NCBI RefSeq assembly: GCF_000196135.1
Contig: NC_005090.1
Span: 1,498,001 to 1,562,000 of the forward strand
Source: Wolinella succinogenes DSM 1740
GTDB taxonomy: Bacteria > Campylobacterota > Campylobacteria > Campylobacterales > Helicobacteraceae
Reading direction: 5' to 3'
DNA length: 64,000 nucleotides
Position 1 is the stretch's first letter. The number at the start of each line of letters is the position of its first letter. The translations under genes and the position numbers were made by a program. A model generated the notes under the pieces. The model worked only from the letters and a program-made list of their open reading frames with translations. It made no database searches and was not told the DNA's origin. Of the stretch, positions 50,892 to 59,580 are shown piece after piece.

Positions 50892-53033
50892 GTGAGCCGC
50901 TCAAACCTCCTTGGAATCCTTCTAGTCGCGATTCTCGGATTAGAAGGATTCCTCTATTTCAAACCCATCCCGCTTCTCCTCTCCCTAGAACACAAAATCA
51001 AAGATGCGATGTTTTGGTGGCGAGGCGAGAGGGCAGGCAACCCCAACATCCTCATCATCGATATTGACGAGAAAAGCCTCCAAGCCCTAGGCCAATGGCC
51101 TTGGAGTCGCGATAAAGTCGCGGTGATTTTAAACAATCTCACCCAAAGCGGCGCGGGAATTATCGGCCTCGATGTGGTTTTTGCCGAGGAGGACGCTAGC
51201 TCGCCCGTGAAGATTCTTCAATCCTTGGGAATTGATTCTTCTGGTCTTGTTGATTATGACACTCTCTTAGCCCAAACCCTAGAGAGCTCGCCCGTGGTGG
51301 CAGGATATGTCTTTGCGATGCAAGAAGATGGGGTCACCCCACACGGCTCTCCTGCAAGCCGCGCCATAGTGATTGAGCGAGAGAAGCCTGAGCACTCCTA
51401 TCTTCCTAAGCCCTATCGCGCGATTCTCAACATCCCTCTTCTCCAACAAAGCGCCTACTCAAGCGGTTATTTCAATACCCTCCCTGATGAAGATGGTGTC
51501 GTGAGAAGCGTTCCTCTGCTGATGGAATATGAAGGGATTCTCTATCCTGCGCTCTCACTAGAGATGATTCGGCTCGCCCTAGGGGTAGGGAGAATCGAGG
51601 TGGAATATTTTGAGCAAGGGGTGCAGGCGGTGCGCCTAGGCGATATCCTCATTCCTACAGATGCGTTTGGTCGGATGCGCCTCAACTACACAGGGGGAGC
51701 CAAAAACTACCCCTATCTCTCCGCCTTGGATGTCTATAAAGGGGAGTTTGAGAGGGAGCAGGTCGAGGGCAAACTCCTCCTCCTTGGCACCTCTTCTGCA
51801 GGGCTCCTAGACCTCCGTAGCACCCCTTTTGAGAGTGTTTTCCCTGGGGTAGAGGTTCACGCCAATGCACTCGATAACCTCCTCTCAGGCGACTTTATCG
51901 CCAAGCCCCTCTGGAGCATGGGGGCGGATGTGACTCTTCTTTTACTGCTCCCTCTAGCGGGCTGGCTGATTCTTCGTCTCTTTGGAGTTTTGCTCTCCTT
52001 TTTGGGGATGACATTGCTTCTTTGGGTGCTTTTTGGCGGGCACTACTATTTGATGTTTTCCCAAGGGGTGATTCTCCACACCCTCACCCCCTTAATCGCG
52101 ACCCTTTCGCTCTTTTTCGGAGGGATCATGATCAACTACTTCTTTGAATCACGCCAAAAAGAGCTCATCAAGGCTAAATTCGCTCGCAAAGTCTCCAAAG
52201 CGGTTGTGGAAGAGCTCACCAAAAACCCTAGCGCCCTCTCATTGGAGGGCAAAGAGGCGGAGATCACTATCTTTTTCAGTGATGTGCGCGATTTCACTTC
52301 GATTTCAGAGAGCCTCCCCTCCCCTCAAGCGCTCATCGACTTGCTCAACGACTACATGACTCCGATGGTGGAGATCATCACACGCCACCAAGGAACCATC
52401 GACAAGTTCATCGGGGATGCGGTGATGGCCTATTGGAATGCGCCCAAGGCTGTCCCTTTTCATGCCGATGAGGCACTCTTGTCCTCTATTGAGCAAATCG
52501 AAGAGCTCACCCCTCTCAACGAAAAACTCCAAAACCAAGGGCGCCCCCTTATTCGCATCGGAATCGGGCTTAACAGTGGAAAATGTATCGTTGGGGAGAT
52601 GGGCTCTTTGGGGCGATCTGATTACACTTGCATTGGCGATCCCGTCAACCTCGCCTCTCGAATCGAGGGACTTTGCAAGGGTTATGGTGCGCTGATTTTG
52701 CTCTCAGAATACACTCTTGCTCTCCTTCAGAATCCCAACCGATACGCGCTTAGAGAGATTGATTTTGTTCGAGTCAAAGGCAAAGAGAAGCCCGTGAGAA
52801 TCTATGAGTGCTTAGGATTTAAAGAGCGCCCATGGAAGGAGAATCCTAGCCAATTTGCTGAGGCGCTGGCGCTCTATAGGCAGGGGCGTTTCAAAGAGGC
52901 GCTGGAGGTTTTTGAGAAGCTTAAAGCCCAAAACCCAGAGAAGCTCTTCTCACTCTATACCGAGCGATGCGAGCATTATCTCAATGAACCGCCTAAAGAT
53001 TTTGATGGAGTGTTTGCCTACAAAACCAAGTGA
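50892..53033 (+). CDS. CHASE2-domain class III adenylate cyclase
   Basis: 713 residues, GTG start directly after the previous stop. N-terminal TM (LLGILLVAILGLEGFLYF), periplasmic CHASE2 domain (~30-330: NPNILIIDIDEKSLQALGQW, SGAGIIGLDVVFAEED), three TM helices (~345-420), then the cyclase (~450-640): metal Asp464 and Asp509 (FSDVRDFT; KFIGDAVMAYW), purine-selecting Lys505 and Thr579 (DYTCIGD), Asn586 and Arg590 (PVNLASRIEG) for catalysis. Lys and Thr mark adenylate specificity. All needed residues are present. A short helical C-terminal tail (GRFKEALEVFEKL) resembles a TPR. Makes cAMP in response to an envelope signal. Confidence 0.92.
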   Translation: MSRSNLLGILLVAILGLEGFLYFKPIPLLLSLEHKIKDAMFWWRGERAGNPNILIIDIDEKSLQALGQWPWSRDKVAVILNNLTQSGAGIIGLDVVFAEEDASSPVKILQSLGIDSSGLVDYDTLLAQTLESSPVVAGYVFAMQEDGVTPHGSPASRAIVIEREKPEHSYLPKPYRAILNIPLLQQSAYSSGYFNTLPDEDGVVRSVPLLMEYEGILYPALSLEMIRLALGVGRIEVEYFEQGVQAVRLGDILIPTDAFGRMRLNYTGGAKNYPYLSALDVYKGEFEREQVEGKLLLLGTSSAGLLDLRSTPFESVFPGVEVHANALDNLLSGDFIAKPLWSMGADVTLLLLLPLAGWLILRLFGVLLSFLGMTLLLWVLFGGHYYLMFSQGVILHTLTPLIATLSLFFGGIMINYFFESRQKELIKAKFARKVSKAVVEELTKNPSALSLEGKEAEITIFFSDVRDFTSISESLPSPQALIDLLNDYMTPMVEIITRHQGTIDKFIGDAVMAYWNAPKAVPFHADEALLSSIEQIEELTPLNEKLQNQGRPLIRIGIGLNSGKCIVGEMGSLGRSDYTCIGDPVNLASRIEGLCKGYGALILLSEYTLALLQNPNRYALREIDFVRVKGKEKPVRIYECLGFKERPWKENPSQFAEALALYRQGRFKEALEVFEKLKAQNPEKLFSLYTERCEHYLNEPPKDFDGVFAYKTK

Positions 53034-53047
53034 GCCCTAAAAAAGGG

Positions 53048-53593
53048 CTACTTGAGGTAGGCTTTGAGGATTTTCTGCTCTTTTTTGGGGCGATCGCTTC
53101 GATCCGTCTCGGTGTATTCAATGCGTCTCACCACATCAAACCCTTTAGAGACCTCACCAAAAATGGTGTGCTTGCCGTTGAGCCAAGGGGTGCGAGCCGT
53201 CGTGATGAAAAACTGGCTTCCATTACTATTGGGGCCAGAGTTAGCCATCGCCAAGAGCCCCTCTCTATCAAAGGCATAACCTAGAGCAATCTCATCTTCA
53301 AAGGGTTTACCCCAAATCGATTCTCCTCCTGTGCCTGTACCCGTAGGGTCGCCCCCTTGGAGCATAAACCGCTTGATCACACGGTGAAAAATGAGCCCAT
53401 CGTAATAGCCATTCTTTACGTGCGTGGTGAAATTCTCCACCGCCTTGGGAGCAGCCTTAGGGAAGAGGGTGAGCTCGATGGTTCCGCTTGTGGTCTCTAA
53501 AACCACCACGGGAGACTCAGCACTCCAAAGCCATGCAGGCAGGAGCATAAAGCCCAAAAAGAGTTTAAACAAAGAGGGAGTTGACGCTCTCAT
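53048..53593 (-). CDS. Cyclophilin-type peptidyl-prolyl isomerase, exported
   Basis: 181 residues. Signal peptide (LFKLFLGFMLLPAWLWS, cleavage near SAES) puts it in the periplasm. Cyclophilin motifs: LFPKAAPKAVENF, GLIFHRVIKRFMLQGGDPTG (catalytic Arg in FHRVI), MANSGPNSNGSQFFIT, LNGKHTIFGEV. Full fold for this single-domain class. The 5' end overlaps prs by 29 bases, unusual for two unrelated genes. Confidence 0.92.
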   Translation of the reverse strand: MRASTPSLFKLFLGFMLLPAWLWSAESPVVVLETTSGTIELTLFPKAAPKAVENFTTHVKNGYYDGLIFHRVIKRFMLQGGDPTGTGTGGESIWGKPFEDEIALGYAFDREGLLAMANSGPNSNGSQFFITTARTPWLNGKHTIFGEVSKGFDVVRRIEYTETDRSDRPKKEQKILKAYLK

Positions 53594-54494
53594 TATGATA
53601 GACCCTCCTAATTACTTCAGCAAAGAGCGGCGCAACGCTCAACACTTTGATTTTGCTCGACTCTTTCTTCAAAGGAATAGTGTTCGCCACCACCATCTCA
53701 TCCAAAGCCCCCTTCTCAATCTTCTCATAGGCCGATCCACTAAAAACAGGATGGGTGCCAAGGGCGATGACACTTGTAGCCCCTTTGCTTTTGAGCACTT
53801 CAGCTGCCTTGGCCATCGTGCCTGCGGTGTCAATCATATCATCCACCAAAATCACATCTTTGCCTTGAACATCACCGATGATGTTCATCACTTCGCTGAC
53901 ATTGGCTTTTTCGCGTTTTTTATCCACGATGACTAGGTCAAGTCCAAGCTGATCAGCAAAATATCTCGCCCTCGCCACGCCCCCAATATCAGGGCTAGCG
54001 ATAATAGGATTGGGGAGGTGTTTGCTCTTCACATAATCCCTAAAGACGATGGAGCCATAGAGGTTGTCCACAGGAATATCAAAGAATCCTTGAATCTGCC
54101 CCGCGTGCAGATCCATCGTGATGACACGAGTCGCCCCCGCTCTCTGGAGCAGATCGGCCACAAGCTTAGCGGTGATAGGGACTCTAGGTGCAGCCTTTCG
54201 ATCTTGTCTGGCATATCCAAAATAGGGAATCACTGCATTAATCGAGCTGGCAGAGCTTCGTTTGAGCGCATCAATCATGATGAGCAGCTCCATGAGATTA
54301 TCATTGGTCGGAGCACAAGTGGGCTGAACAATAAAGACATCGCGTCCACGGACGCTCTCAGAGATTTGGATATTAATCTCTCCATCACTGAAGCGATTCA
54401 CTGTCGCGCTAGAGAGAGGGATACCCAAATATTTGGCGATTTCGCCTCCAAATTCGGGGTGGGCGCTCCCCGTGAATATCTTATAGCCTCGCAT
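53565..54494 (-). CDS. prs: Ribose-phosphate pyrophosphokinase
   Basis: Makes PRPP from ribose-5-phosphate and ATP. 309 residues: IFTGSAHPEFGGEIAKYLG, SVRGRDVFIVQPTCAPTND, ALKRSSASSINAVIPYFGYA, RQDRKAAPRVPITAKLVADL, and the PRPP loop VILVDDMIDTAGTMAKAAE. Cytosolic. Precedes the cyclophilin gene on the same strand. Confidence 0.97.
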   Translation of the reverse strand: MRGYKIFTGSAHPEFGGEIAKYLGIPLSSATVNRFSDGEINIQISESVRGRDVFIVQPTCAPTNDNLMELLIMIDALKRSSASSINAVIPYFGYARQDRKAAPRVPITAKLVADLLQRAGATRVITMDLHAGQIQGFFDIPVDNLYGSIVFRDYVKSKHLPNPIIASPDIGGVARARYFADQLGLDLVIVDKKREKANVSEVMNIIGDVQGKDVILVDDMIDTAGTMAKAAEVLKSKGATSVIALGTHPVFSGSAYEKIEKGALDEMVVANTIPLKKESSKIKVLSVAPLFAEVIRRVYHNESVNSLFV

Positions 54495-54560
54495 GAAAAC
54501 ATCGTCCTTTTGGAAGTGGATTTTGGAGCGGTTTAAACGCGAATTATAGGCTAATCTCTC

Positions 54561-55598
54561 TTAAGATTTGAGCGAAGAATCAAGAATCCATCCTCCGCCT
54601 ATGACCAAATCCTCTGCATAGAGCACGAGCGCCTGCCCATTGGCGACTCCATAGACCTTCTCTTTCAAATGCGCCACCAAGCGCCCCGACTCATCCAGCC
54701 TCACCTCCGCCTTGACTTTCAAAGAGCGATAGCGAATTTTCACCTCGCCCTCAAAGTGCTCAAACCCTTCAGGCAGGGCAAAAGGATCGGCATAGACAAC
54801 ATTTTTGGCGAGCTCCTCCTTAGAGCCCACGATGAGGCGATTCTCTTTGGGGTCGATGGAGAGCACATAGTGTGGATCATGCGCTCCCTTGACCGTGAAT
54901 CCTTTGCGCTTGCCGATGGTGTATTGCATATAGCCCTTGTGCTCGCCCACCACGCGTCCGCTTGAATCTTGGACGATTCCCTTCTGCTCCACAGGGAAGT
55001 GGCGCCTTAGAATATCGATATAGTCGCTCTCCACAAAGCAGATCTCCTGCGATTCTTTGTAGCTCTCCAGCGTCCCAAGCCAAGGCAAAATCTCCAAAGC
55101 TTCGGGCTTAATCTCACTTTTGAGTCGATCTCCTAAAGGAAAGATGAGCCTAGAGATGACCGATTCTTTGAGACCAAAGAGGAAGTAGCTCTGATCTTTG
55201 CTTTGATCTTTCGCCTCTTGGATTCTCCCCTCTTTCACCCTCGCATAATGCCCTGTGGCAATCTTTTCACACCCTAGCTCAAGAGCCCTCTCTAGAGCAA
55301 ATCCAAACTTCATGAAGGGATTGCAAAACGCGCAAGGGTTGGGGGTGAGACCCTTTTGATAGGAATCGACAAAGTAGTCATAGACATGCTTTTTAAAGAG
55401 CTCTTTAGCATCAAAAATATGAGTCTCTATCCCCAATTTTTGGGATACTTTCTCTATATTTTGAATATTTTGAGCGTGCTTTAGGTCGTTGTCGTGAAGC
55501 TTGAGGTAGATTCCCACCACCTCATGTCCAGCCTCTTGAAGAAGATAGGCCGAGTAGGAGGAATCGATCCCTCCACTCATCAATAAAGCGACTTTCAT
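54561..55598 (-). CDS. mnmA: tRNA 2-thiouridylase
   Basis: Thiolates U34 of tRNA-Glu/Gln/Lys. 345 residues: P-loop [16 protein letters not shown], zinc/catalytic Cys pair in [37 protein letters not shown] with the second Cys, and KRKGFTVKG. Intact, own unit with a 66-base gap to prs on one side and an A/T-rich gap on the other. Confidence 0.95.
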
Positions 55599-55680
55599 GA
55601 GAGTTTCCTGAATTTTTTGGCGGATTCTACCCTAGGAAAGTTTAATCTAATCTATACTAAATCTAGCAAATTAATAGACA

Positions 55681-56550
55681 TTATCCTCGGAGCTGTTCAA
55701 GACGCTCTCGTTTGGTGCCGATCTCGGTGATCTGGATTCCGAAGTTTCCATCCACGATCACCACCTCACCCTTGGCGATCACCTTATCATCCACTAGAAT
55801 CTCTAAAGGGTCATTGGCAAGCTGATTGAGCTCCACCACGCTTCCAATATCCATTGAAATGACATCTTTAAGGAGCATCTTCTTCTGTCCGATTCGCACC
55901 TTCACTTGGAGCTTGACATCCAAAAGCATCCCGATATTTTTCATCTCAGGCTCGCTGAGATTTACATTGGGTGCACCGCTATAACTCCCGCCAAATGAAC
56001 TTCCACTCTCGCTATACGAGGACGCAGAGGCGCTAGGAGCACTCTTTGGCTCAAAAATCTTCACAAACGAAGAATCGACTGCCAAGTAGAGCTCAGAGCG
56101 AATCGTGTTGAGCGAAAAAGAGAAGGTGAAGATTTTTTCAAAAGAGGAGAGGTCGATACTCCCCCCTTGAACAAAGTCCGCCTTTTCAGGAGCGAAATTG
56201 AGCTTAGGGAGCTCTTTTTGCGCACTCAGGGCGGTGGAGATGGCTCCAAAGATATTGGAGGCGATCTCTTTAGTCGCGTCCACATCATCCTCGCTCATCT
56301 CCTCGCGACTCTCCCCCTCGCCCCCAAGCATCAAATCTGCAAGCGCCGTTCCAAGCGCAGGCGGCACAAGAAAGGCGATCTTTCCGCTTCCCTCGCCTGT
56401 GGTGTTAAGGTAGATAAGCGCCATGGGAGCTTGGATGTTTTTTGTCGCCACCCCTCCCTCGTCCAAATAGGAGACATCAGGCGTATGCCCTGTCAGCCCC
56501 TCGATGGTGGCTATGGTCTCTTGCGTGATATGCTTGATAAACTCTTTCAT
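55681..56550 (-). CDS. fliY: Flagellar motor switch protein FliY
   Basis: 289 residues. N-terminal CheC-like half (FLVPPALGTALADLMLGGEG, SEDDVDATKEIASNIFGAIS) and a C-terminal FliN domain (GMLLDVKLQVKVRIGQKKML, LNQLANDPLEILVDDKVIAK, VDGNFGIQITEIG). Ser/Gly linker at ~180-200. In Helicobacter FliY works in the C-ring with FliM and FliN; whether this CheC half hydrolyses CheY-P is not known. Overlaps fliM by 4 bases; last gene of the operon that starts at aroQ. Confidence 0.92.
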   Translation of the reverse strand: MKEFIKHITQETIATIEGLTGHTPDVSYLDEGGVATKNIQAPMALIYLNTTGEGSGKIAFLVPPALGTALADLMLGGEGESREEMSEDDVDATKEIASNIFGAISTALSAQKELPKLNFAPEKADFVQGGSIDLSSFEKIFTFSFSLNTIRSELYLAVDSSFVKIFEPKSAPSASASSYSESGSSFGGSYSGAPNVNLSEPEMKNIGMLLDVKLQVKVRIGQKKMLLKDVISMDIGSVVELNQLANDPLEILVDDKVIAKGEVVIVDGNFGIQITEIGTKRERLEQLRG

Positions 56551-57611
56551 TCGCCCTCTTCTCCCTTAACATCACTCGCTCGGCTCTTTCTTTGGGCTTC
56601 GAGCATTTCAAGAATCTCTTTGACCTGATCTTTTTCGGTTTTAATGACCTCTTTGATTTTAACGGTTTTGCGGTAGCGTTGCAAGCCGATAGTAGCGATA
56701 TATTTCTCGCGTCCATCCACATTAACAATGACCGTATCATCAGCGGGTCGATCCAGCCTCACGATATCTCCCACGCCAAGCTCCAAGACCTCTTTAAGAT
56801 CAAGGCTTGTTCCGCCAAGCACTGCAGAAATATTGACCGCCGCACCCCCAAGCAAAGCCTGAAGCTCTCGATTTCGGCTCTTTTTAGAGCTAGTCTCTGA
56901 GAGCATCAAATCACGGCTTGCCAGTCGGGAGAGCACCGATTCTAGAGAGATGACTGGATAGCAGAGGTTCATCATGCCACTAGAGTGTCCGATGATGATC
57001 TCCATCACCACCATAATGACAATCTCATTTTGCGCTACGATCTGAACGACGTTTGGACTTGATTCTTTGGCGTCCACCGAGGGGAAAATCTCTGCCACAG
57101 GCGCCCACGCCTCTTTGAGATTCTGCATCATTTGGCGCAAAATAGTGTCTAAAAGATTGAGCTCAATATCACTGAACTCCCGTGTCGCCTCATAGGGATC
57201 GCCCTTGCCACCCAGGAGACGATCAATCATTGGAAAAGCGATAGAGGGGTTGATCTCCAAGACTCCCGTCCCATCCAAAGGCTTCATCGAAAAGACGTTG
57301 AAGCTCGTGGGCGAGGGGAGTGACATCAAAAACTCTCCATAAGTCATCTGATCTACTGAGTGAAGCTGAATCTCTACAATAGAACGCATAATGGCAGAGA
57401 TTTGGCTACTCAGGTTCCTCGCCATTTTGTCATGAATCCCCCTAAAGGCTCTGAGTTGCTCCTTGCTAACGCGATTGGGGCGCTTGAAGTCATAGAGGGT
57501 GACTTGCTTTTGGCTGAGGATATCATGCTTCTCTAAAACCTCAGTATCACCATCATCATCGACCACTTCAAGCAGTGCATCAATCTCTTCTTGGCTTAGA
57601 ATATCAGCCAT
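56547..57611 (-). CDS. fliM: Flagellar motor switch protein FliM
   Basis: 354 residues. CheY-binding N-terminus LSQEEIDALLEVVDDD, then YDFKRPNRVSKEQLRAFRG, LPSPTSFNVFSMKPLDGTGV, DRLLGGKGDPYEATREFSDI and a C-terminal SpoA domain (AVNISAVLGGTSLDLKEVLE). C-ring protein that binds CheY-P to reverse rotation. Overlaps fliA by 8 bases. Confidence 0.96.
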   Translation of the reverse strand: MADILSQEEIDALLEVVDDDGDTEVLEKHDILSQKQVTLYDFKRPNRVSKEQLRAFRGIHDKMARNLSSQISAIMRSIVEIQLHSVDQMTYGEFLMSLPSPTSFNVFSMKPLDGTGVLEINPSIAFPMIDRLLGGKGDPYEATREFSDIELNLLDTILRQMMQNLKEAWAPVAEIFPSVDAKESSPNVVQIVAQNEIVIMVVMEIIIGHSSGMMNLCYPVISLESVLSRLASRDLMLSETSSKKSRNRELQALLGGAAVNISAVLGGTSLDLKEVLELGVGDIVRLDRPADDTVIVNVDGREKYIATIGLQRYRKTVKIKEVIKTEKDQVKEILEMLEAQRKSRASDVKGEEGE

Positions 57612-58311
57612 GGGCCCCTCCTAACCTCTCGCGGATTTTTTTGATCACCTCTTTGTGGATTTGAGAGATTCGCGATTCAGTGATCTCTAGCACCTCGCTA
57701 ATCTCCTTCAAATTGAGCTCCTCAAAGTAGTAGAGCTGGATGATGAGCTGCTCGCGCTCACTCAGCGATTCCAGTATCTCGCTGATGATTCCCACCAGCT
57801 CCTCTTGCTCGATTCTCCCCTCGGTCGCCTCCTCGTGGAGTGCGCTCAGCTGATCTTCAATCGGCATGAGAACATAGATATCCGAGGCGATTTTAGCCTC
57901 TCTGATCTTTTTGATATCCTCGCCCAAAACCTCTGCAAGATACTCATCGCTTGGCTCGCTTGAGTGTTCGTTCATGTAGTGGGAAATCTCAACATCAATC
58001 TGCTTGATGAGCTTTCGATTCCCTCGGCTCACCACATCCAGACTCCTCAAATAATCAAGCATCGCCCCTTGCACCCGCGTTTTAGCAAATCCCCAAAAGG
58101 AGTCATTGAGCGCCTCGTTATAGCGCCTAGAGAGCTTGATGAGCTCCTCCGCTCCAATGGAGACGAGGTCGGCCGTATCTATCGAGCTTGGCAGTCGCTC
58201 TTTGAGCCGATAGGCCATCGCCTTGACCGCTGGGAGATAGGAGACCGCCAGCTCATCTTGGCTGTATTTAAGATGTTGCGAATACCCCTGCCCCTCTTTT
58301 GGTGACATCAC
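57604..58311 (-). CDS. fliA: RNA polymerase sigma-28 factor FliA
   Basis: 235 residues; reads late flagellar genes such as flagellin. Region 2 (AVKAMAYRLKERLPSSIDTA, DSFWGFAKTRVQGAMLDYLR) and region 4 (SLSEREQLIIQLYYFEELNL, ITESRISQIHKEVIKKIRE) are complete. Starts immediately after the stop of the small membrane-protein gene. It lacks an adjacent flgM, which is elsewhere in this class. Confidence 0.96.
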   Translation of the reverse strand: MMSPKEGQGYSQHLKYSQDELAVSYLPAVKAMAYRLKERLPSSIDTADLVSIGAEELIKLSRRYNEALNDSFWGFAKTRVQGAMLDYLRSLDVVSRGNRKLIKQIDVEISHYMNEHSSEPSDEYLAEVLGEDIKKIREAKIASDIYVLMPIEDQLSALHEEATEGRIEQEELVGIISEILESLSEREQLIIQLYYFEELNLKEISEVLEITESRISQIHKEVIKKIRERLGGAHG

Positions 58312-58665
58312 TTACGCCTTTTTGGGTTTTCCTGAAGTGGCCTCAGCTTCCTCATCATTCGCTCCGAGTTCCATTGAGCGAATGAACTCTCTTACTTTAT
58401 CGACCACTTTCTCTCGTTTGTCAAATTCGTGGACGAAGTACTCTAGCGTCGAATCGTGGCGCTTTTTATTGAGTCGTTTGCTATTGTAGTCAAAAAAGAG
58501 CATGAAAAACGAAGCGGAGAGCAGGACGAGAAGATAGAGCCCCACTGTGACAAAAAAAGTCCAAATCACGATCATTTCAGGTGCGTCAAACTTCAAAATC
58601 GCCAGCACAAGACCGAGGAAGAATCCATTCACGATCGCAAAACTGATATAGTTGTCCAGTTTCAT
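58312..58665 (-). CDS. Conserved membrane protein of the flagellar operon
   Basis: 117 residues. Two membrane helices (ISFAIVNGFFLGLVLAILK and VIWTFFVTVGLYLLVLLSAS) followed by a charged cytoplasmic tail (NSKRLNKKRHDSTLEYFVHE, KVREFIRSMELGAND). Its place between flhG and fliA is kept in H. pylori (HP1033, recalled). Function unknown; flagellar link is by location only. Confidence 0.75.
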   Translation of the reverse strand: MKLDNYISFAIVNGFFLGLVLAILKFDAPEMIVIWTFFVTVGLYLLVLLSASFFMLFFDYNSKRLNKKRHDSTLEYFVHEFDKREKVVDKVREFIRSMELGANDEEAEATSGKPKKA

Positions 58666-58710
58666 CCAGCCAAGCTCCTTCTATAAACCATACCCCAAAA
58701 CCGCTTGATC

Positions 58711-59580
58711 CTAGAAGTGCCCCAAAATCCTTTTGAAGAATCTTCCAAAGCGTTTGTCTTCATTCACAAGCACTTTACGTTCCACCTTGTTAGCCACGCT
58801 TCTAGCGATATTTTGAAGCTCCAAGGAGGCAGGGGCGTTGGGTTGCTCCTTGGCAAAAATAGTGCGAGTCTTAGTCGCCCTAGCCACGGCGCCATCTTGC
58901 TCTAACTTGCCCAAAAGCTCAAGCCTAAGGCCATTTCCGATGTTTTGGTCGGCGACCTTTTTAATCTTTTCGAAGATTCCGCTCGCCTCTTTCTCGTTTT
59001 TGACCATATTCATAAGCATGAAGATTCGCTTCTTTTGACGTGCCGTCACCTTGATGGTGGCGTAGGCATCCGTGATGGCAGCGGGGTCAGGGACGGTCAC
59101 CACGATCACCTCATCACTGCTATTGAGAAAGGCTTGGATATGCTCTCCAATGCCCGCACCCGTATCCACCACCACAAAATCAAGCGAATCAAGAAGCGCT
59201 GTCTCCTCCATGAATCGCTCAAACATCAACTCACCTGAGTATTTCAAAATCTCCGCCCCGCTCTCACCAGGGATGAGATAGAGCCCCTCTTCGATGGCGA
59301 TAATGATCTCTTCTAGCTTGCACTCCCCTTTGAGGACATGAAGGAGATTCTTATCGCTCTTGACCCCAAACATCACATCCAAGTTGGCTAGACCGATATC
59401 CGCGTCCAAAATCCCCACGCGAAAGCCCAGGCTCCAGAGGGTGTAGGCAAGATTGGCGCTAATAGTGCTTTTGCCCACGCCTCCCTTGCCGCTTGTGATG
59501 GCGAGAAATTTGGTGTTGGAATTTTTAGGAGTCTCCTTCTCCTTCATGAGCTCCTCAAGCTTTTGAGCTTGATTCTTCAT
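58711..59580 (-). CDS. flhG: Flagellar number regulator FlhG (MinD-like ATPase)
   Basis: 289 residues. Deviant Walker A TSGKGGVGKSTISANLAYTL, switch DADIGLANLDVMFGVK and FVVVDTGAGIGEHIQAF; C-terminal Lys/Arg-rich helix (KVERKVLVNEDKRFGRFFKR) as membrane-targeting. Works with FlhF to set flagellar number and division site in polar flagellates. Overlaps flhF by 4 bases. Confidence 0.95.
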   Translation of the reverse strand: MKNQAQKLEELMKEKETPKNSNTKFLAITSGKGGVGKSTISANLAYTLWSLGFRVGILDADIGLANLDVMFGVKSDKNLLHVLKGECKLEEIIIAIEEGLYLIPGESGAEILKYSGELMFERFMEETALLDSLDFVVVDTGAGIGEHIQAFLNSSDEVIVVTVPDPAAITDAYATIKVTARQKKRIFMLMNMVKNEKEASGIFEKIKKVADQNIGNGLRLELLGKLEQDGAVARATKTRTIFAKEQPNAPASLELQNIARSVANKVERKVLVNEDKRFGRFFKRILGHF

